From assembly GCA_035771175.1 (NCBI GenBank), contig CM069610.1, positions 20,368,001 to 20,432,000 of the forward strand: a DNA stretch of 64,000 nt. The letters are read 5' to 3'. The DNA comes from Paratinospora sagittata. Lineage: Eukaryota; Streptophyta; Magnoliopsida; Ranunculales; Menispermaceae. The notes under the pieces were generated by a model. The model was given only the letters and a program-made list of their open reading frames with translations, did not search any database and was not told the origin of the DNA. The first letter of the stretch is position 1. The number at the start of each line of letters is the position of its first letter. Shown in pieces: positions 46,503 through 57,720 of the stretch. Position numbers and translations under genes: made by a program.

Positions 46503-49500
46503 GAAGAAGATAAATATTGAAACTAGGGCCAAAAAGAATTATGAGTACTAAATATATTCATTATAATTAGTTTTAATATTTAACTCTTTATCAATACGCA
46601 AAATATTTACTATTAAGTTTCGAAAACACAAAATGAGAGGCATTTTTCAAGCCTCCAAAATAAATTATCAAAGAAGGCATTTTTTTCATACGAACAAATT
46701 AAAGGCATTTTGGAAATGCCTCCATGAGGCCTTTTCTTATGAAAGTCAACTTTTTTTAACAACTAATTGAAGACATTTTCTCTAACTACAAACTAGAGGT
46801 GTTATTCACACCTTTAAGAGCCATGTTCTATTGTTATAAAAATATACCTCTATTTTTTATTTTTTTTTTCTTTCTAACACGGTAACACCTATGGGTGGCG
46901 TTATTCACGCTTCCAAGAAACTATCACAATAAAAACTTCAGAAACCAACGGTTTTAAGAAATTTCGTAACTTTAGTGGAATTAATCAAGTAGAAAGCAAA
47001 GTAAAGCAATAGAAACCAAAGAAGATAGAGGTGAAAAAAGGATTGCTAATAATTAAAAGAGAAATTTAACATTGTAATGAGGAAAACCCACAAAACTCTA
47101 GACCATTAAGCAATCTCACTTTGCTCACGGCTTAAGTCGACAAAATGAAAGTAAAACGAAGTAAAATTTAACCTAAAGAGAACACCAACTAGACTAAGAT
47201 AAAGGGCGTGGGGCGAAGGAGAGGGGCCTGAACAAGAAAGAATGGGAGAACTAGAGATGTAGCATTTCTTTGGAGTGTACTTTAAATAGATTTTCCCCCC
47301 ATTTAGTTGTGTAGCCAGAACACCTTATATTAAGCAATAACTCCACTTCGTCTAAAAAAAAACCCTCCATTTGTTCCTAAAATCACTTGTTTATGCATGT
47401 TATATATTTGAGGTGTGGGATTGGAAACTAGGACAAAAAGAAATTGTGGATGATATTTAACTCGGATGCAAAAAAAATTGATATTTAAGTCTTTGTCAAT
47501 ATGAACAATATTAACTATTAAGTATCAAAAACACAAGATGGGAGGCATTTTCATGCATCCATAATGAGTCATCGAAGAAAGCATTTTTTTATATGAACTA
47601 CAGGCATTTCCTTAAATGTCTTCCTGATAAGCTTTTGTCTCCACAGTGTTGTGTTCTTTGGCGAGAGGTTTGTGGCGAGAAATGATGTTGCTACTCGGGG
47701 GGAAGGTTCTTCCCTCCATCTTGTTATGAGGATTGCATGACCTTATATTATAATACAATCACTTCTAGTTTGGCTAGGAAGGTGGCCCTTGTGGCCTCTT
47801 TTGCGACACTATGGCATATCTGGTTAGAAAGGAACAACAAAATCTTCAACGATAGATGCAAGGATGTAAACAAATTATTAGAGGACATCAAGTTTGTGGC
47901 TAGTCCTTTGGTGCATGTGTCTTAACATTGTTCGTGGCCCTTCTCGGTCGGACTGGATTTTGGATTGGGGTAGCTGCCTCTCTCAGTTGTAACTTTTGGT
48001 GTAGGGGTGGCTTTTTATCTCATGATGTAGGAGTGATACTTATGTTTTATGGTGTAGGGTTGTCTTTTGTTTTGGTTTGGGCACACAACTTGTGCTCCCC
48101 TGGATGTACCATCAGTTCTCATTTTCTTATTGATAATATATGCATTAATTGTTTCTGCTAAAAAAAAAACCAACATTTCCTTAGAAAAGCCAACTTCTTT
48201 TGACAACTATGGAAGGCAAACATTTTTATGCTTCTAAAGGCATTTTCTTTATTGACAGGGAGAATGTTTCTTTTCTTTTCAAACCTCTAAGAGTCATGTT
48301 CTATTGTTATAGAAATATTGAAATACATCTCTATTTTTTTTCTTTTATTTTTCTAAATCCCCATGGGATGGGAGGTGTTATTCACGCCTCCAAGAAGCTA
48401 TCTTAATAGAAGAACTCAACAATAGTTAGATTTAATTATTAAAAAAACAAAAAACAAAAAAGACAATGTTTTGGGAAGTCTAAAAAGCAAAAGTCTATAT
48501 AAATTGTTAGACTTGTGATTTATTATCCACATAAGTAGTTAAATACTACAAAATAATCATAACAGCAACAATATTGTTTTCCATAGCCAAAAACAAATAG
48601 CATAAAACAGCTCCCCTTGAACTTATAGCAACATAGGAGATTCAAACCAACAACCCTAACATTGGGAATTTTATGAAATTCAACATCTTTAGTTGAATTC
48701 AATCAAATGACAAAGCAATAGAAACAAAAGAAAATAAAGGTGAAAGAAGGATTACTAAAAATTAAAAGAGAACTTTGTCAATGTAATTAGGAAACCTACA
48801 AGACTCTAGACCTTCGAGCAATGCCACTTTGCTCAAGGTTTGAATCAACAACTAAAAGCAAAACCAAGTAAAATCTACCTAAAAAGATCATCCAAGGTCC
48901 CAAGAAAGGAGACGTGAGCAAGAGTGAAAGAGAGGGGAATTTGAACAAGAAAGAATGGGAGAATGAAAGATATAGCCTCCCTTTGGAAGTGTGTGCTTTA
49001 AAATAGTTTTCCTCCCAATTTGGTTGTTTAGCCAAAACACCTTAAATTTACTTGTCCCTGCAAGTCATATATATATATATGGTATTGGTATAGGAGAAGA
49101 AGATAAATATTGAAAGTAACCAAATAAAATCATGGATGATTAGTACTCATTATAATTTGTTTAAATATAAATTCAAATGATATTTAACTGTTTATCAATA
49201 TGCAAAATACAAAATGTGAGGCATTTTTCACGCCTCCAAAATGAATTATCAAAGGCGACATTTTTTTTAATAAAAGTTAACTTTTTTTAACAACTAAGTG
49301 AAGGGATTTTCTCTAACTACAAACTAGAGTTGTTCTTCACGCCTTTCAAAGCCACGCTCTATTGTTATAGAAATACACCTCTATTTATTTTATTTTTTTC
49401 TAACACCGCCTCCAAGAAGCTATCTTAATAAAAACTTCAAAATATTTACATTTAAATTAAGGAAAAACAATGTATTAGGAAGTCTAAAAAAACTTAATAT

Positions 49501-49577
49501 AAATTGTTAGGCTTTTTTATTAGCCACATAGGTTCTTAAATACTACAAAATAATCATGGCAATAACATTATTGTTTC
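46503..49577. repeat. Tandem R+S units, 2.5 copies, palindrome-rich
   Basis: Block R (46503-46990; 47400-47640 plus 48170-48480; 49090-49577) alternates with block S (46990-47345; 48480-49050). Anchors repeat: GAAGAAGATAAATATTGAAA at 46503 and 49092; AAGAATGGGAGAA near 47240 and 48950; AAATTGTTAG near 48501 and 49502. R blocks carry small palindromes of the form GGAGG(C/T)GTTATTCACGCCTCC. No ORF. This resembles subterminal repeats of CACTA transposons, but no CACTA terminus or transposase was seen. Unit 2 is broken by a LINE tail and unit 3 by the family III solo LTR. Confidence 0.7.
47641..48169 (+). mobile_element. 5'-truncated L1-type LINE tail with poly(A)
   Basis: The frame 47737-47925 ends with FATLWHIWLERNNKIFNDR, the C-terminal signature of plant L1-like ORF2 proteins, then about 240 bp of 3' UTR and a 10-A tail at 48160-48169. 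The sequence on both sides belongs to block R of the tandem repeat (CTTCCTGATAAGCTTTT left, CCTTAGAAAAGCCAAC right), so it inserted there. Truncation at the 5' end is usual for LINEs. No clear target duplication. Confidence 0.82.
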
Positions 49578-50929
49578 TGTAATACCCGAGGTTTGCACAA
49601 AAAAAAAAATTGAACTTCGAGCACCTTTTTGGCTATAAAAAGCCCCCCCTTTGGTTATTATCACACCAAATCATTTGTTCTCTTTGTGATTTCTCTATCT
49701 CTCACACTCTCCTTGAGTTTTTCTCTTCTCTCTTTAAGTCTCTCTTTCCGAGACTCTCTTTGCAGTGCAACACGGTTCTGCTCGGGAGAATACGCCAATT
49801 CAAGAAGGAGTTATTATCTGAAGGTGGGGAACGAAACATAGGTTTGCGTGTCTCGTAACTTTTATTAAAGTTTACATTCATTTATCCTTATGTCTAATAT
49901 TCATTTACACTACATTATTTCGTATATTGTTCATACCTGTCATACTTATGCCTGTATATTTGGAGTTCATGTATTACACTGTTATTATGTCGGATTAGTG
50001 GTCAATTTGACTCAACCAGACATTGTCTTGTCCTCAATAACTTTAAATAGTGAACGGGAGGCAACGTTCTGCTCTAGACGATTGGTACTTAAGTAGACCT
50101 TGTGTCTCACCTCTCAAACTGAAGACTAATCTAGTTGGTCTTATTTGAAAGCCATTAGCTTGTACAAGTGATACTGAACATCCTAACTTAACCGTGGTGA
50201 TACTGAGCTGATAAGAATCACCAGACGTTGCCAAATGTTGTATAATGTTAGCAAAGACCAAACCTGCTCATGTATTGACATCATACATAAACACCACTTA
50301 GGTACGTAAGGGGTTTATGATCCACAAAATAGTTAGAAGCAATGCTCACTATTATTAATATTTCTCTGGAGTGGAACGTACAATGAGAAACCGGGTTTAC
50401 CTAGGGATGGACATCTTTACGTGAATCCAGGGAGTCATTCCTAAGGAGGGATGTACAATGAGAACCCGACTTTACCTGGGGATGAACATCTGTACGTGAA
50501 CTCAGGCGACGTATAATCATGGAACCATTACGATACGGTGTCATGCATACATACATGCTGTATTGATTATGATGTTATGATGTGTTTATGTGATATTTGA
50601 TTATGAAGTTTCCTTTATTAATTGTTATATTCACAAACTATTTTACCCACTGGGCAATAGCTCGTCCCGTTGTTATCCAATTTTTCTCAGGAGATTAGGG
50701 TAGACTAGGTCGAGGTATTTCGACCCACATTTTGTAACCCTTGTTAATTAAAGGGAGATTTTGGGAGGATGTTCCCTCAATAATATTCTGTACAAAAATA
50801 CATTTTGAAATTAATATAATCAAATTTGTACTCAATTGTGTTCTTGCGCACTCGGTTATTGTTATAATGCATTCGTGCCCCGTCCATGAGTGTTCCACCA
50901 GTTTAAACACGTCCAGGCGGGGTGTGACA
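49578..50929 (+). mobile_element. Family III solo LTR, 1352 bp, TSD GTTTC
   Basis: Starts TGTAATACCCGAGG, ends GGCGGGGTGTGACA, and is flanked by GTTTC at 49573-49577 and 50930-50934. It matches the LTR pair of the minus-strand element in reverse. It lies in the third R block of the tandem repeat. No internal region. Confidence 0.95.
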
Positions 50930-50934
50930 GTTTC

Positions 50935-51077
50935 CTTAGCAGCAGAAGAGCTTTCTAATAACAAAATAAGATAAGTTCCATAAGAAATGAATAAACAATT
51001 CACCACATAGTCTTATTAATGAAAAAACAAGCCAATTGAAGGTAAATAAGTGCTATTTACACAATGTGACTATAAAG
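50935..51077. other. Continuation of third R unit
   Basis: Short AT-rich stretch between the solo LTR and the next family III LTR; probably the interrupted tandem unit. Nothing else seen. Confidence 0.45.
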
Positions 51078-51652
51078 TGTAATACCCCAGGTTTACAAAA
51101 AATAATAATAATAATTGAGCTTCGGGCTTTCCTTTTTCACACCAATCTTCTTTCTCTCTCTCTCTTGCTCTCTTTGTGATTTCTCTCCTCTTTTTGAGAC
51201 TCTCTAAGTGACTCTCTTTGCAGTGCAACGCGGTTCTGCTCAGTAGAACAAGAAGGAGATTCTATCTGAAGGTGGGGAACGAAACATAAGTTTGCATGTC
51301 TTATAACTTTTATTAAAGTTTACATTCATTTATTATTTTGTCTACTATTCATTTACACTGCATTATTGAGTATAATGTTCATATCTATCATACTTATACC
51401 TGTATATTTGGAGTTCATGTATTATACTGTTACTATACCGGATTAGTGGTCAATCTGACTCAACCAGACTTAGTCTTGTCCTCAGTAACTTTAAATAGTG
51501 AACGGGAGGCAACATGCTGCTCTAGACGATTGGTATTTAAGTGGAGCTCGTGTCCCACTTCTCAACTAGAGATTGATCTAGTTGATCTTATTTGAAAGCT
51601 ATCAGCTTGTACAAGTGATATTGAGCATCCTAACCTTGCACGTGGTGATACT
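51078..51652 (+). mobile_element. Family III LTR, 5' part only
   Basis: Starts TGTAATACCCCAGG and matches the first 575 bp or so of the 49578 LTR (for example AGTGAACGGGAGGCAAC), then stops at GTGGTGATACT where a family IV end begins. The remaining 780 bp is gone. It lies 148 bp from a complete LTR of the same family and strand. Confidence 0.88.
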
Positions 51653-51812
51653 TGATAGTTGCATATTTAGACATGTTTTAGGAGTGTTTCATAGTTGTTT
51701 TAGGATGATTTACACATTAGTTTAGTGTGTTTATGGTAGTTTTGATTCATTTGTTAATTTAGGAATAAATTGGTTTTTATGCATTATTTTGGTTTGTTAA
51801 TTTAAATGTTGT
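51653..51812 (+). mobile_element. Family IV LTR terminal fragment
   Basis: TGATAGTTGCATATTTAG and the following 150 bp are the reverse complement of 2240-2388 in the solo LTR. The LTR end is intact at 51653; the other side breaks near 51812. Confidence 0.85.
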
Positions 51813-52035
51813 GAGTTACTCAGAGTTCGGATTCAAACTATAGGTTGTGAGTTCGAATCTGGGGGAGGCCCTGCACTATTCATGAATAGTAAATAGTGTG
51901 GACAAAAAACCTCGGGGATACTAGACACTGTGTGCGGGCTATGTATTGAGGTATAACAATATTGTGGATCGTAACGGCTGGGGTACGCTCGGTATGAGGT
52001 ACCCATCACATCCCGGGGGTACTAGACACTGCGGT
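51813..52035 (+). other. tRNA-like (SINE-like?) segment with internal repeat
   Basis: A GAGTTCGAATC box near 51865 resembles a pol III B box, with a possible A box (TTACTCAGAG) about 40 bp upstream. Further on, GG(A/G)TACTAGACACTG occurs twice (near 51917 and 52017) within two related blocks of about 45 bp. It ends GGGGTGTGACA, like a family III LTR end. A SINE or an unknown LTR end are both possible. Low confidence. Confidence 0.3.
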
Positions 52036-52555
52036 ATGCTGCGTACTGGGGTGTGACATGATTGACCAGCACAAACTTGACATTGATCAGGTGATGCTCA
52101 AGTCTTGCACTGAGAGTAGTGATCATGTCGATTGACATGTGTCATCTGATGGTGCCTTGAGATATAGAAATTTATTTTGGGTTCCTACAGATCCACGAGT
52201 GAGATAGAGTTACTCCAGGAATCTCACGAGTTTTAGTATGCTATACTCCAGATACTATTGAGATGTACCAAAACATGAGAAGAATTGGTGGATGGCCCTA
52301 TATGAAAAGGGAAGTATAACACAATATGTTCAAAAATGTGAGATGTGTCTGCAAGGTTGAGCTGGACACTAGAGGCCTAGAGGGCAGATGTGATTACTCA
52401 CTCTTTTGAGTAAGGGTAAGAAGCACATTTTTATGGATCTGTGGTGGTACTCCCAAAATTCCCCGAGGAAGAGTGATCCTTTCAGTTCCATTTTTGTTGG
52501 GTATTAAATGTCTACTCGGATGGGTGTCTCTCCCTAGCTTGTGTACGTGGAGGAA
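52036..52555 (+). pseudogene. Family V RNase H-INT linker and integrase zinc finger
   Basis: Degenerate plus-strand pol. WVPTDPRVR (about 52180-52205) is the linker, TIEMYQNMRR (about 52255-52285) the zinc-finger His region, and YVQKCEMCLQ (about 52325-52355) the two Cys, followed by a stop and RPRGQM. The integrase core that should follow is missing: the frame passes into a minisatellite. The upstream gag, PR and RT are not in the window, so only the 3' third of this element is present. Confidence 0.72.
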
Positions 52556-52772
52556 GGAGTCGTTATATATATTTCGACATACCTCCATTTGTGAGGAAGG
52601 AGTTGATACTTGTTTCGACATACCTCCATTAGAGAGGATGGAGTCGATATTTCAACATACCTCTATTGGCGAGGAAAGAGCTAATCAACATACCTCTGTA
52701 GGAGAGGAAGGAGCTGATCAACATGCCTCTGCCAGAGAGGAAGGAGCTAACATTTCGACATACTTCTACTGA
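52555..52772 (+). repeat. Translatable minisatellite replacing integrase core
   Basis: Six degenerate units of about 33-42 bp, each (C)A(A/C)ATACCTC...GAGGAAGGAG(C/T)T. They keep one open frame (HTSI.EEG.D, QHTSVGEEGAD, QHASAREEGAN). They stand where the integrase core should be. Confidence 0.75.
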
Positions 52773-53161
52773 TGAGGTTCAAGGTTCAAGGGTGGATTGG
52801 CCCCATCTCTTACCGATTAGCCTTACCACCTCAGCTTGCATCGGTGCATAATGTGTTTCATGTGTCGATGGTGAGAATGTACAAGAGTGATTTTGATCAC
52901 GTCTTGGATTGGAGGCACGTGGAGTTGAGGCAGGATGGGACCTATAATGAGGAACCAATCAAAATACTTGACCGGAAGGTGCAAAGATTGCACACCCGAG
53001 AGATTCCTTTGGTCAAGGAAAAATGGCAATTCCACGGCGAGGAGCAGGATACTTGGGAGCGTGAGGACTAAATGAGGGAGCACTTTGCCGAGTTCATGGG
53101 TTGAGGTAAATTTCTTAACCTTAAAACTTCGAGGGCGAAGTTCACTCTAAGGTGGGTGTGA
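52772..53161 (+). pseudogene. Family V integrase C-terminus, chromodomain and PPT
   Basis: Starts in the GPY/F module (GWIGPISYRLALPPQL), then HNVFHVSMVRMYKSD, a junction typical of Tekay/Del-like chromoviruses. Then the chromodomain: PIKILDRKVQRLHTREIPLVKEKW, GEEQDTWERED, a TAA stop, MREHFAEF. The family usually has a few more residues after the Trp-Glu segment, so the stop at 53069-53071 cuts the domain near its end. The polypurine-like AAGGTGGGTGTGA stands directly before the LTR start at 53162. Confidence 0.88.
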
Positions 53162-56107
53162 TGTAGCGCCCTAGAAATCATTTCATCTAGCCCATAACCC
53201 ATTTACATTTTTGCCCAAACTCTATGTGCTCGCCTTGGTGTGTATGTTTGTGCGTTTGATGTGAGATTATTGCTTATATAAAAGAAAGTATTATTAGTGG
53301 TGGTGGTGTTATTATAGAAAGTATTATTGGTGGTGTTATTATTGTTATTAATATCATTTGCCATATTAATACTATTGTAAGTGGCTTGTTGGAGAAGCTT
53401 CACATAAGTAACTTGTTGATCGAGTCATCATCTTGACCTGTGACTTGTTGAAAGGCTCCATTAAATGTCCTCATTAATGCACCTTTGACATATGGGAAGG
53501 TTATACTTCAACACTGGTAAATATGACATTTATATTGGAATATGTTGTGTATATGTGTTGATTAAATTATAATTAATTATTGGTGCGTCAAATGGACCTG
53601 TGGATATTAGAAATGAGTCCGGAACGTGTCTTTACATATAAAACAAGTGGTCATACTCGAAACTCCGATTTGTATTGAGCCCGTAGCGGCGAAAATGAAA
53701 ATAAATGTTTTGGGCGAAAGGGAGGACGCTCATGCGTTGGGAGGATGTTCCTGCACTGATCAGGAGGGCGCTGATCCATTTTTTAGCCACGTTTTTTAGT
53801 AAAAAAATGGCCATTTTTAGTGTATAAAAAGTAGGGAAAGGTTGCTACTCTTTCCATATATGCCAAAAAGGAATTGGAGAAGGAAGAAGGGAGGAAAGCT
53901 AGGGTTTCCAAGGGAAATCTTCACCATTTACACCCCAAAGTAAGTGTTTTTCTCCATTTTTCTCCATGAAATCACCATCAAAGGTGAGAGTAAGCTTTCT
54001 AATGGTGTAGTTTTCTCCATGGGTCACGGTTTTGGGTGTTCCCTAACCTAAGGTTGGCTGATTTTTGCTCTTTGGAGCTTGTTTATGATAGAAACAACCT
54101 TCTTTAACCTAGATCTATACTTGGAATGCATTTTGCATGAAGTTCACCACGTTTTTGGTGGTGGAAGAGTTCGGGGTTTTGTTGGAAACCCTTAGGGCCA
54201 TGGTGTATGGAATAGATTTGGGTTCCTTTGTGGATTTGGAACCCAATGGTACTATTTTCCCCAATTTATAATAAGAAATTAGTGGATCTAGTGTAAAAGG
54301 CCTAAACCCTAGAAATCGAATTTATGGATTTCCTTTAGACTTGCATGTCAACTATGTTGAATAAATGGCTGATTCTAGTTGATTGATGGTGGTGTTCAGT
54401 ATTTTTATCCATCGAAAACCCTAGTTGTAGTGTAAAATCGGCCTAGGGCTTGATTTTGGGAACTTTGCCCAAATTGGGGCTTTTGACCTAAACCAAGTCA
54501 ATTGATCAAATTGACTTGGGGATTATCTAATTGGACCTAAATTGAGTGGAATCATGGGTTTGGAATGTTTGAACCTATGTTAATTTGGTATGACTTAGTG
54601 CAATTTGGCTCTATGCCTATTGTAGAGATTTTCCCCAATGTGGGTCATATGCCATGTATTGATTTGAATTGAGGCATTTACTTGTTTATAATCAATCTTG
54701 CATGGTTTTTAATGGTTTAGACTTGTGTTAGGATTGATTGACCTAGATTACGTGATTACCTTAGTTTTTGGGAATTAGCCTTAGCCGTGGCTTGGCATGG
54801 ATATCGAGGTTGATCATGAGATGAGAGACTCATCGTGGCAATTAGATGCACATGGACTTGTTGGATTAGGAATTGATCATGATTGGTGTGTCTATGTATG
54901 GATGGTCATGATAATTGATACATGTGCATGAATCTATGGTTTACATGATCTTATTTTGCATTGGGATTCATGTAGGTTGTGTGTGGTTAAGTACTCTGGC
55001 GAAGCTTGGTTGTGAGTAGACTTCAATCATGTTTAAATCGCTTATATCATCATATTACTTATATCTTGTATGTTTGAAAGCATGAAACATATTCTAATGG
55101 TTTGAATGATCCATGTTTTGGAATAAAACCTTATGACCTTGGTTTGTCTCATCTATCTGGCTAATAGGGAGACTTAACCTTGTCATAGGAGGGTTTTAGT
55201 ATGGAAATTTGATTGGGCATGGGAACGGTACACTAGTAACTCCAATGCATATGAAATATGATTGGGCATAGGAACAATACACTAGTAACTCCAATGCATA
55301 TGAAATGTGGATCTAGAAAACAATTGGCTTTTTACTTGTATCGAACTTATTATAACTACTTGATAGCTATATGTTATGAGCTTTTAATCATACCGCACAT
55401 TGACATGCATACTTGATGTTTATTGATGAATATAAATGACATGTTTGAATTCTATTCACTGGGCACCGTTGGCTCACACTCTCACTCTCATTTCAGGTCC
55501 TTCAGATAAGGGCAAGGGCGTTGTGATTGCTTGAGATATAGCCACTGCCATGCTAGGACTCTTATGCATGGTTTGATGTCTTTAATTACATATGTGTATG
55601 GTTTTGATTATCTTGATACATATGTAATTAATATGACCTTGTTAAACCTAGATGGTGAGAGGGATTGTGGTTGTGTGATGTATATTGGCCATGTGGCCTT
55701 GGATTTGATGTATTTGGTCGTATATTTTAGACTTAGATTTGATGATGGGTCTAGGCATGTTGGCTTAGACCATTTTGGATTCATGATGGAAATCTTATGA
55801 TCAATGGTTGTATGTTTATTTGAGGTCTATTATGATCTTCGTGTTGTGTCTTAGGAGATCATTCTCATTTGAATTGTGGGTATGCCATTGATATTAGACC
55901 TGTTAAGTCTATTAGGTGATTGATGTGGATGTTTGAAAAAAAAAAAAAATTGGGACTCTATGTGAGTGTTTGGTTGAGGCTTGTAGGGTCCTGATCATCT
56001 CATGGGATGATTTGAGGTGGTTGTGGATGCCTACGCTAGGTGTCCAACCCTGGCATTTTCGCACGCCGATCCATGGGGGATGGCTGTTTAGGGTGTGGGT
56101 CGCCACA
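53162..56107 (+). mobile_element. Family V 3' LTR, 2946 bp
   Basis: Starts TGTAGCGCCCTAGAAATC, ends GGGTCGCCACA, and follows the family V chromodomain and PPT, so it is the 3' LTR of that element. It matches the solo LTR at 9402-12269. It contains a donor-like AAAGTAAGTG at 53937, the TTCACTGGGC module at 55455 and acceptor-like TTTCAGG at 55491. The GGGAGGACGCTCATGCG box near 53722 resembles the hairpin boxes of family I. The right flank shows no duplication because the 5' LTR lies outside or is lost. Confidence 0.88.
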
Positions 56108-56279
56108 GGGTGCCTAGCAGGCCATGGAGTGTATGTCTCATTACTCCTGCTCGAGTTGTTCTCAGACATCTGCATGGTTAATTGAATGAAACAATATATT
56201 AAGATATTGTAAACTAATTTCAACAATTTCATTGATTAGTCAAAAGGTACAATGCATCACATCATCAACTATTACTAGA
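56108..56279 (-). other. 3' non-coding edge of second family III element
   Basis: From about 56150 this matches 36550-36640 of copy 1 (ATTAAGATATTGTAAAC and CATCACATCATCAA). The PPT and 3' LTR of this copy are absent, so the family V LTR meets a truncated 3' end. Confidence 0.65.
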
Positions 56280-56683
56280 AAACAATTTAGGGTATTTCAG
56301 TTTAATTGTTTCTTGTAGTTCTCAAGTTGCTTTCTCTACTCCATGGTGATCCCAGAGCACCTTCTCAAGTGGTATGCTACGTCGCCTTAGTTCTTGAGTT
56401 TTTTTTATCCAGAATCTGTATCGCTCTTTCCTGATACTTATTTCCTTTTTCAACCCGAACCTCGACCAGAGTGATGATATGCGAAGGATCAGGACGATAC
56501 TTTCGAAGCACGAATATATGAAAACATCATGGACTTTAGACATGGATGATGGAAAAGATAATTGATAGGCGAGTTTTCTAATATGCTCAACGATCTAAAA
56601 TGGACCGATATACCATGGGGAAAGTTTCCCTTGATGCCAAAGCGTTTGACACCTCTTGTAGGCTGAGCTTTTAGAAAAACCAA
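56280..56683 (-). pseudogene. Family III integrase C-terminus and chromodomain, copy 2
   Basis: VFLKAQPTRGVKRFGIKGN, GPF-equivalent disturbed by a frameshift near 56620, SKVHD, then KKTQELRRRSIPLEKVLWDHHGVEKAT and a stop, as in copy 1 (VEEAT then stop). The shared stop at the same Trp codon suggests it was already in the common parent, or is a CG-to-TG hotspot. Confidence 0.85.
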
Positions 56684-57534
56684 GTCCTCATTGTCAAATT
56701 CTAGAGGCTATCTCCGCTTGTCGGCATAACTCTTCTGGAGACTTTGTGCTACACGAAGTCGCTCCTTTACTAGTGTGATCTTCTTAGAAGTCTCTTGAAC
56801 TTGTTTAGGCCCCAACTGCGGTTGATTTGCCATATCTAACCAGCATACCAGAGATCTGCAAGGGCGATCATAGAGAGCCTTATATGGTGCCACGCCGATA
56901 CTAGTTTGGTGGCTGTCGTTGTATGCAAACTCAGCCAAATGTAAGTGTTTCGCCTATCCGTCATGAAAGTAAAAAATGAAGCATCGTAATATATCTTCTA
57001 ATATTTAGATTAGACACTCAGACTGCCCATCAGTCTGAGGGTGAAAAACTGTGCTCATGGTGATCCTATAGCCCATTATACTTTAGAAGCTCTGCTAAAA
57101 TTTTGATGTGAATCAAAGGTCTCGATCAGAGATGATCGTGAGTGGTATGTCATGAAGGTGTACGATCTCTCTTTCATACAATTCGGCAAGCTTTGCCTGA
57201 TTATCCGTGAACTTTATTGGTAAAAAGTGTGCAGACTTTGTAAGTCTGTCAATGATAACCCGGATTGCATCTTGCCCTTTATTATTTCGAGGCAAGGTCG
57301 TAACAAAATCCATTGCGATGTTCTCCCACTTCCATTCTCCAATAGGTAAAAGCTGGAGAAGTCCAGAGGAAGTTTGCGTTCTGCTTTTACTTGTTGGCAC
57401 ACGAGACATGAAGCAACGAAGTCTGCAATAGCCTTCTTCATTCCAGAAAACCAGAATTGCCGCTTGACATCCTTGTACATCTTGTCTCCCTCAGGATACA
57501 CAGCGAACCTTGAACAATGCATTTCAATGAGCAC
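56684..57534 (-). pseudogene. Family III integrase, copy 2
   Basis: Frame 57534-57214: EMHCSRFAVYPEGDKMYK (zinc finger His), CLVCQQVKAE (Cys pair). Frame 57409-57113: WKWENIAMDFVTTLPRNNKGQDAIRVIIDRLTKSAHFL and IPLTIISDRD, the first two catalytic Asp. Frame 56938-56708: EFAYNDSHQTSIGVAPYKALYDRPCRSL. The HPQTDGQSE-equivalent strand near 57010-57060 is damaged. Two shifts break it. Confidence 0.9.
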
Positions 57535-57720
57535 TTCTTTTTGAACTTGAGGATCGTTCGGTAGACAGAGATGTTTTTGGTGGAAAACGGCCTTGTCATT
57601 GGAGACCGACTAGTGAGGAAGGTCCTGTCCGTTGAGTAGAAGTTCTCGTTTCTTCATTATCATAGGGTCGTTGGCTTGAGCTGCTGAAATCTTCCGAATA
57701 AGCTCAGAGTTGGCTGATAA

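Noticed and set aside
46503..49577. A CACTA DNA transposon
   Set aside because: Palindromic subterminal-like repeats are suggestive, but no CACTA termini, 3-bp duplication or transposase were found.
51855..51880. A true tRNA gene
   Set aside because: Only a B-box-like and a weak A-box-like match; no cloverleaf arms or acceptor stem can be drawn.
55531..55800. 89-codon frame
   Set aside because: Within the family V 3' LTR, downstream of the acceptor-like site; no similarity and AT-rich coding bias absent.
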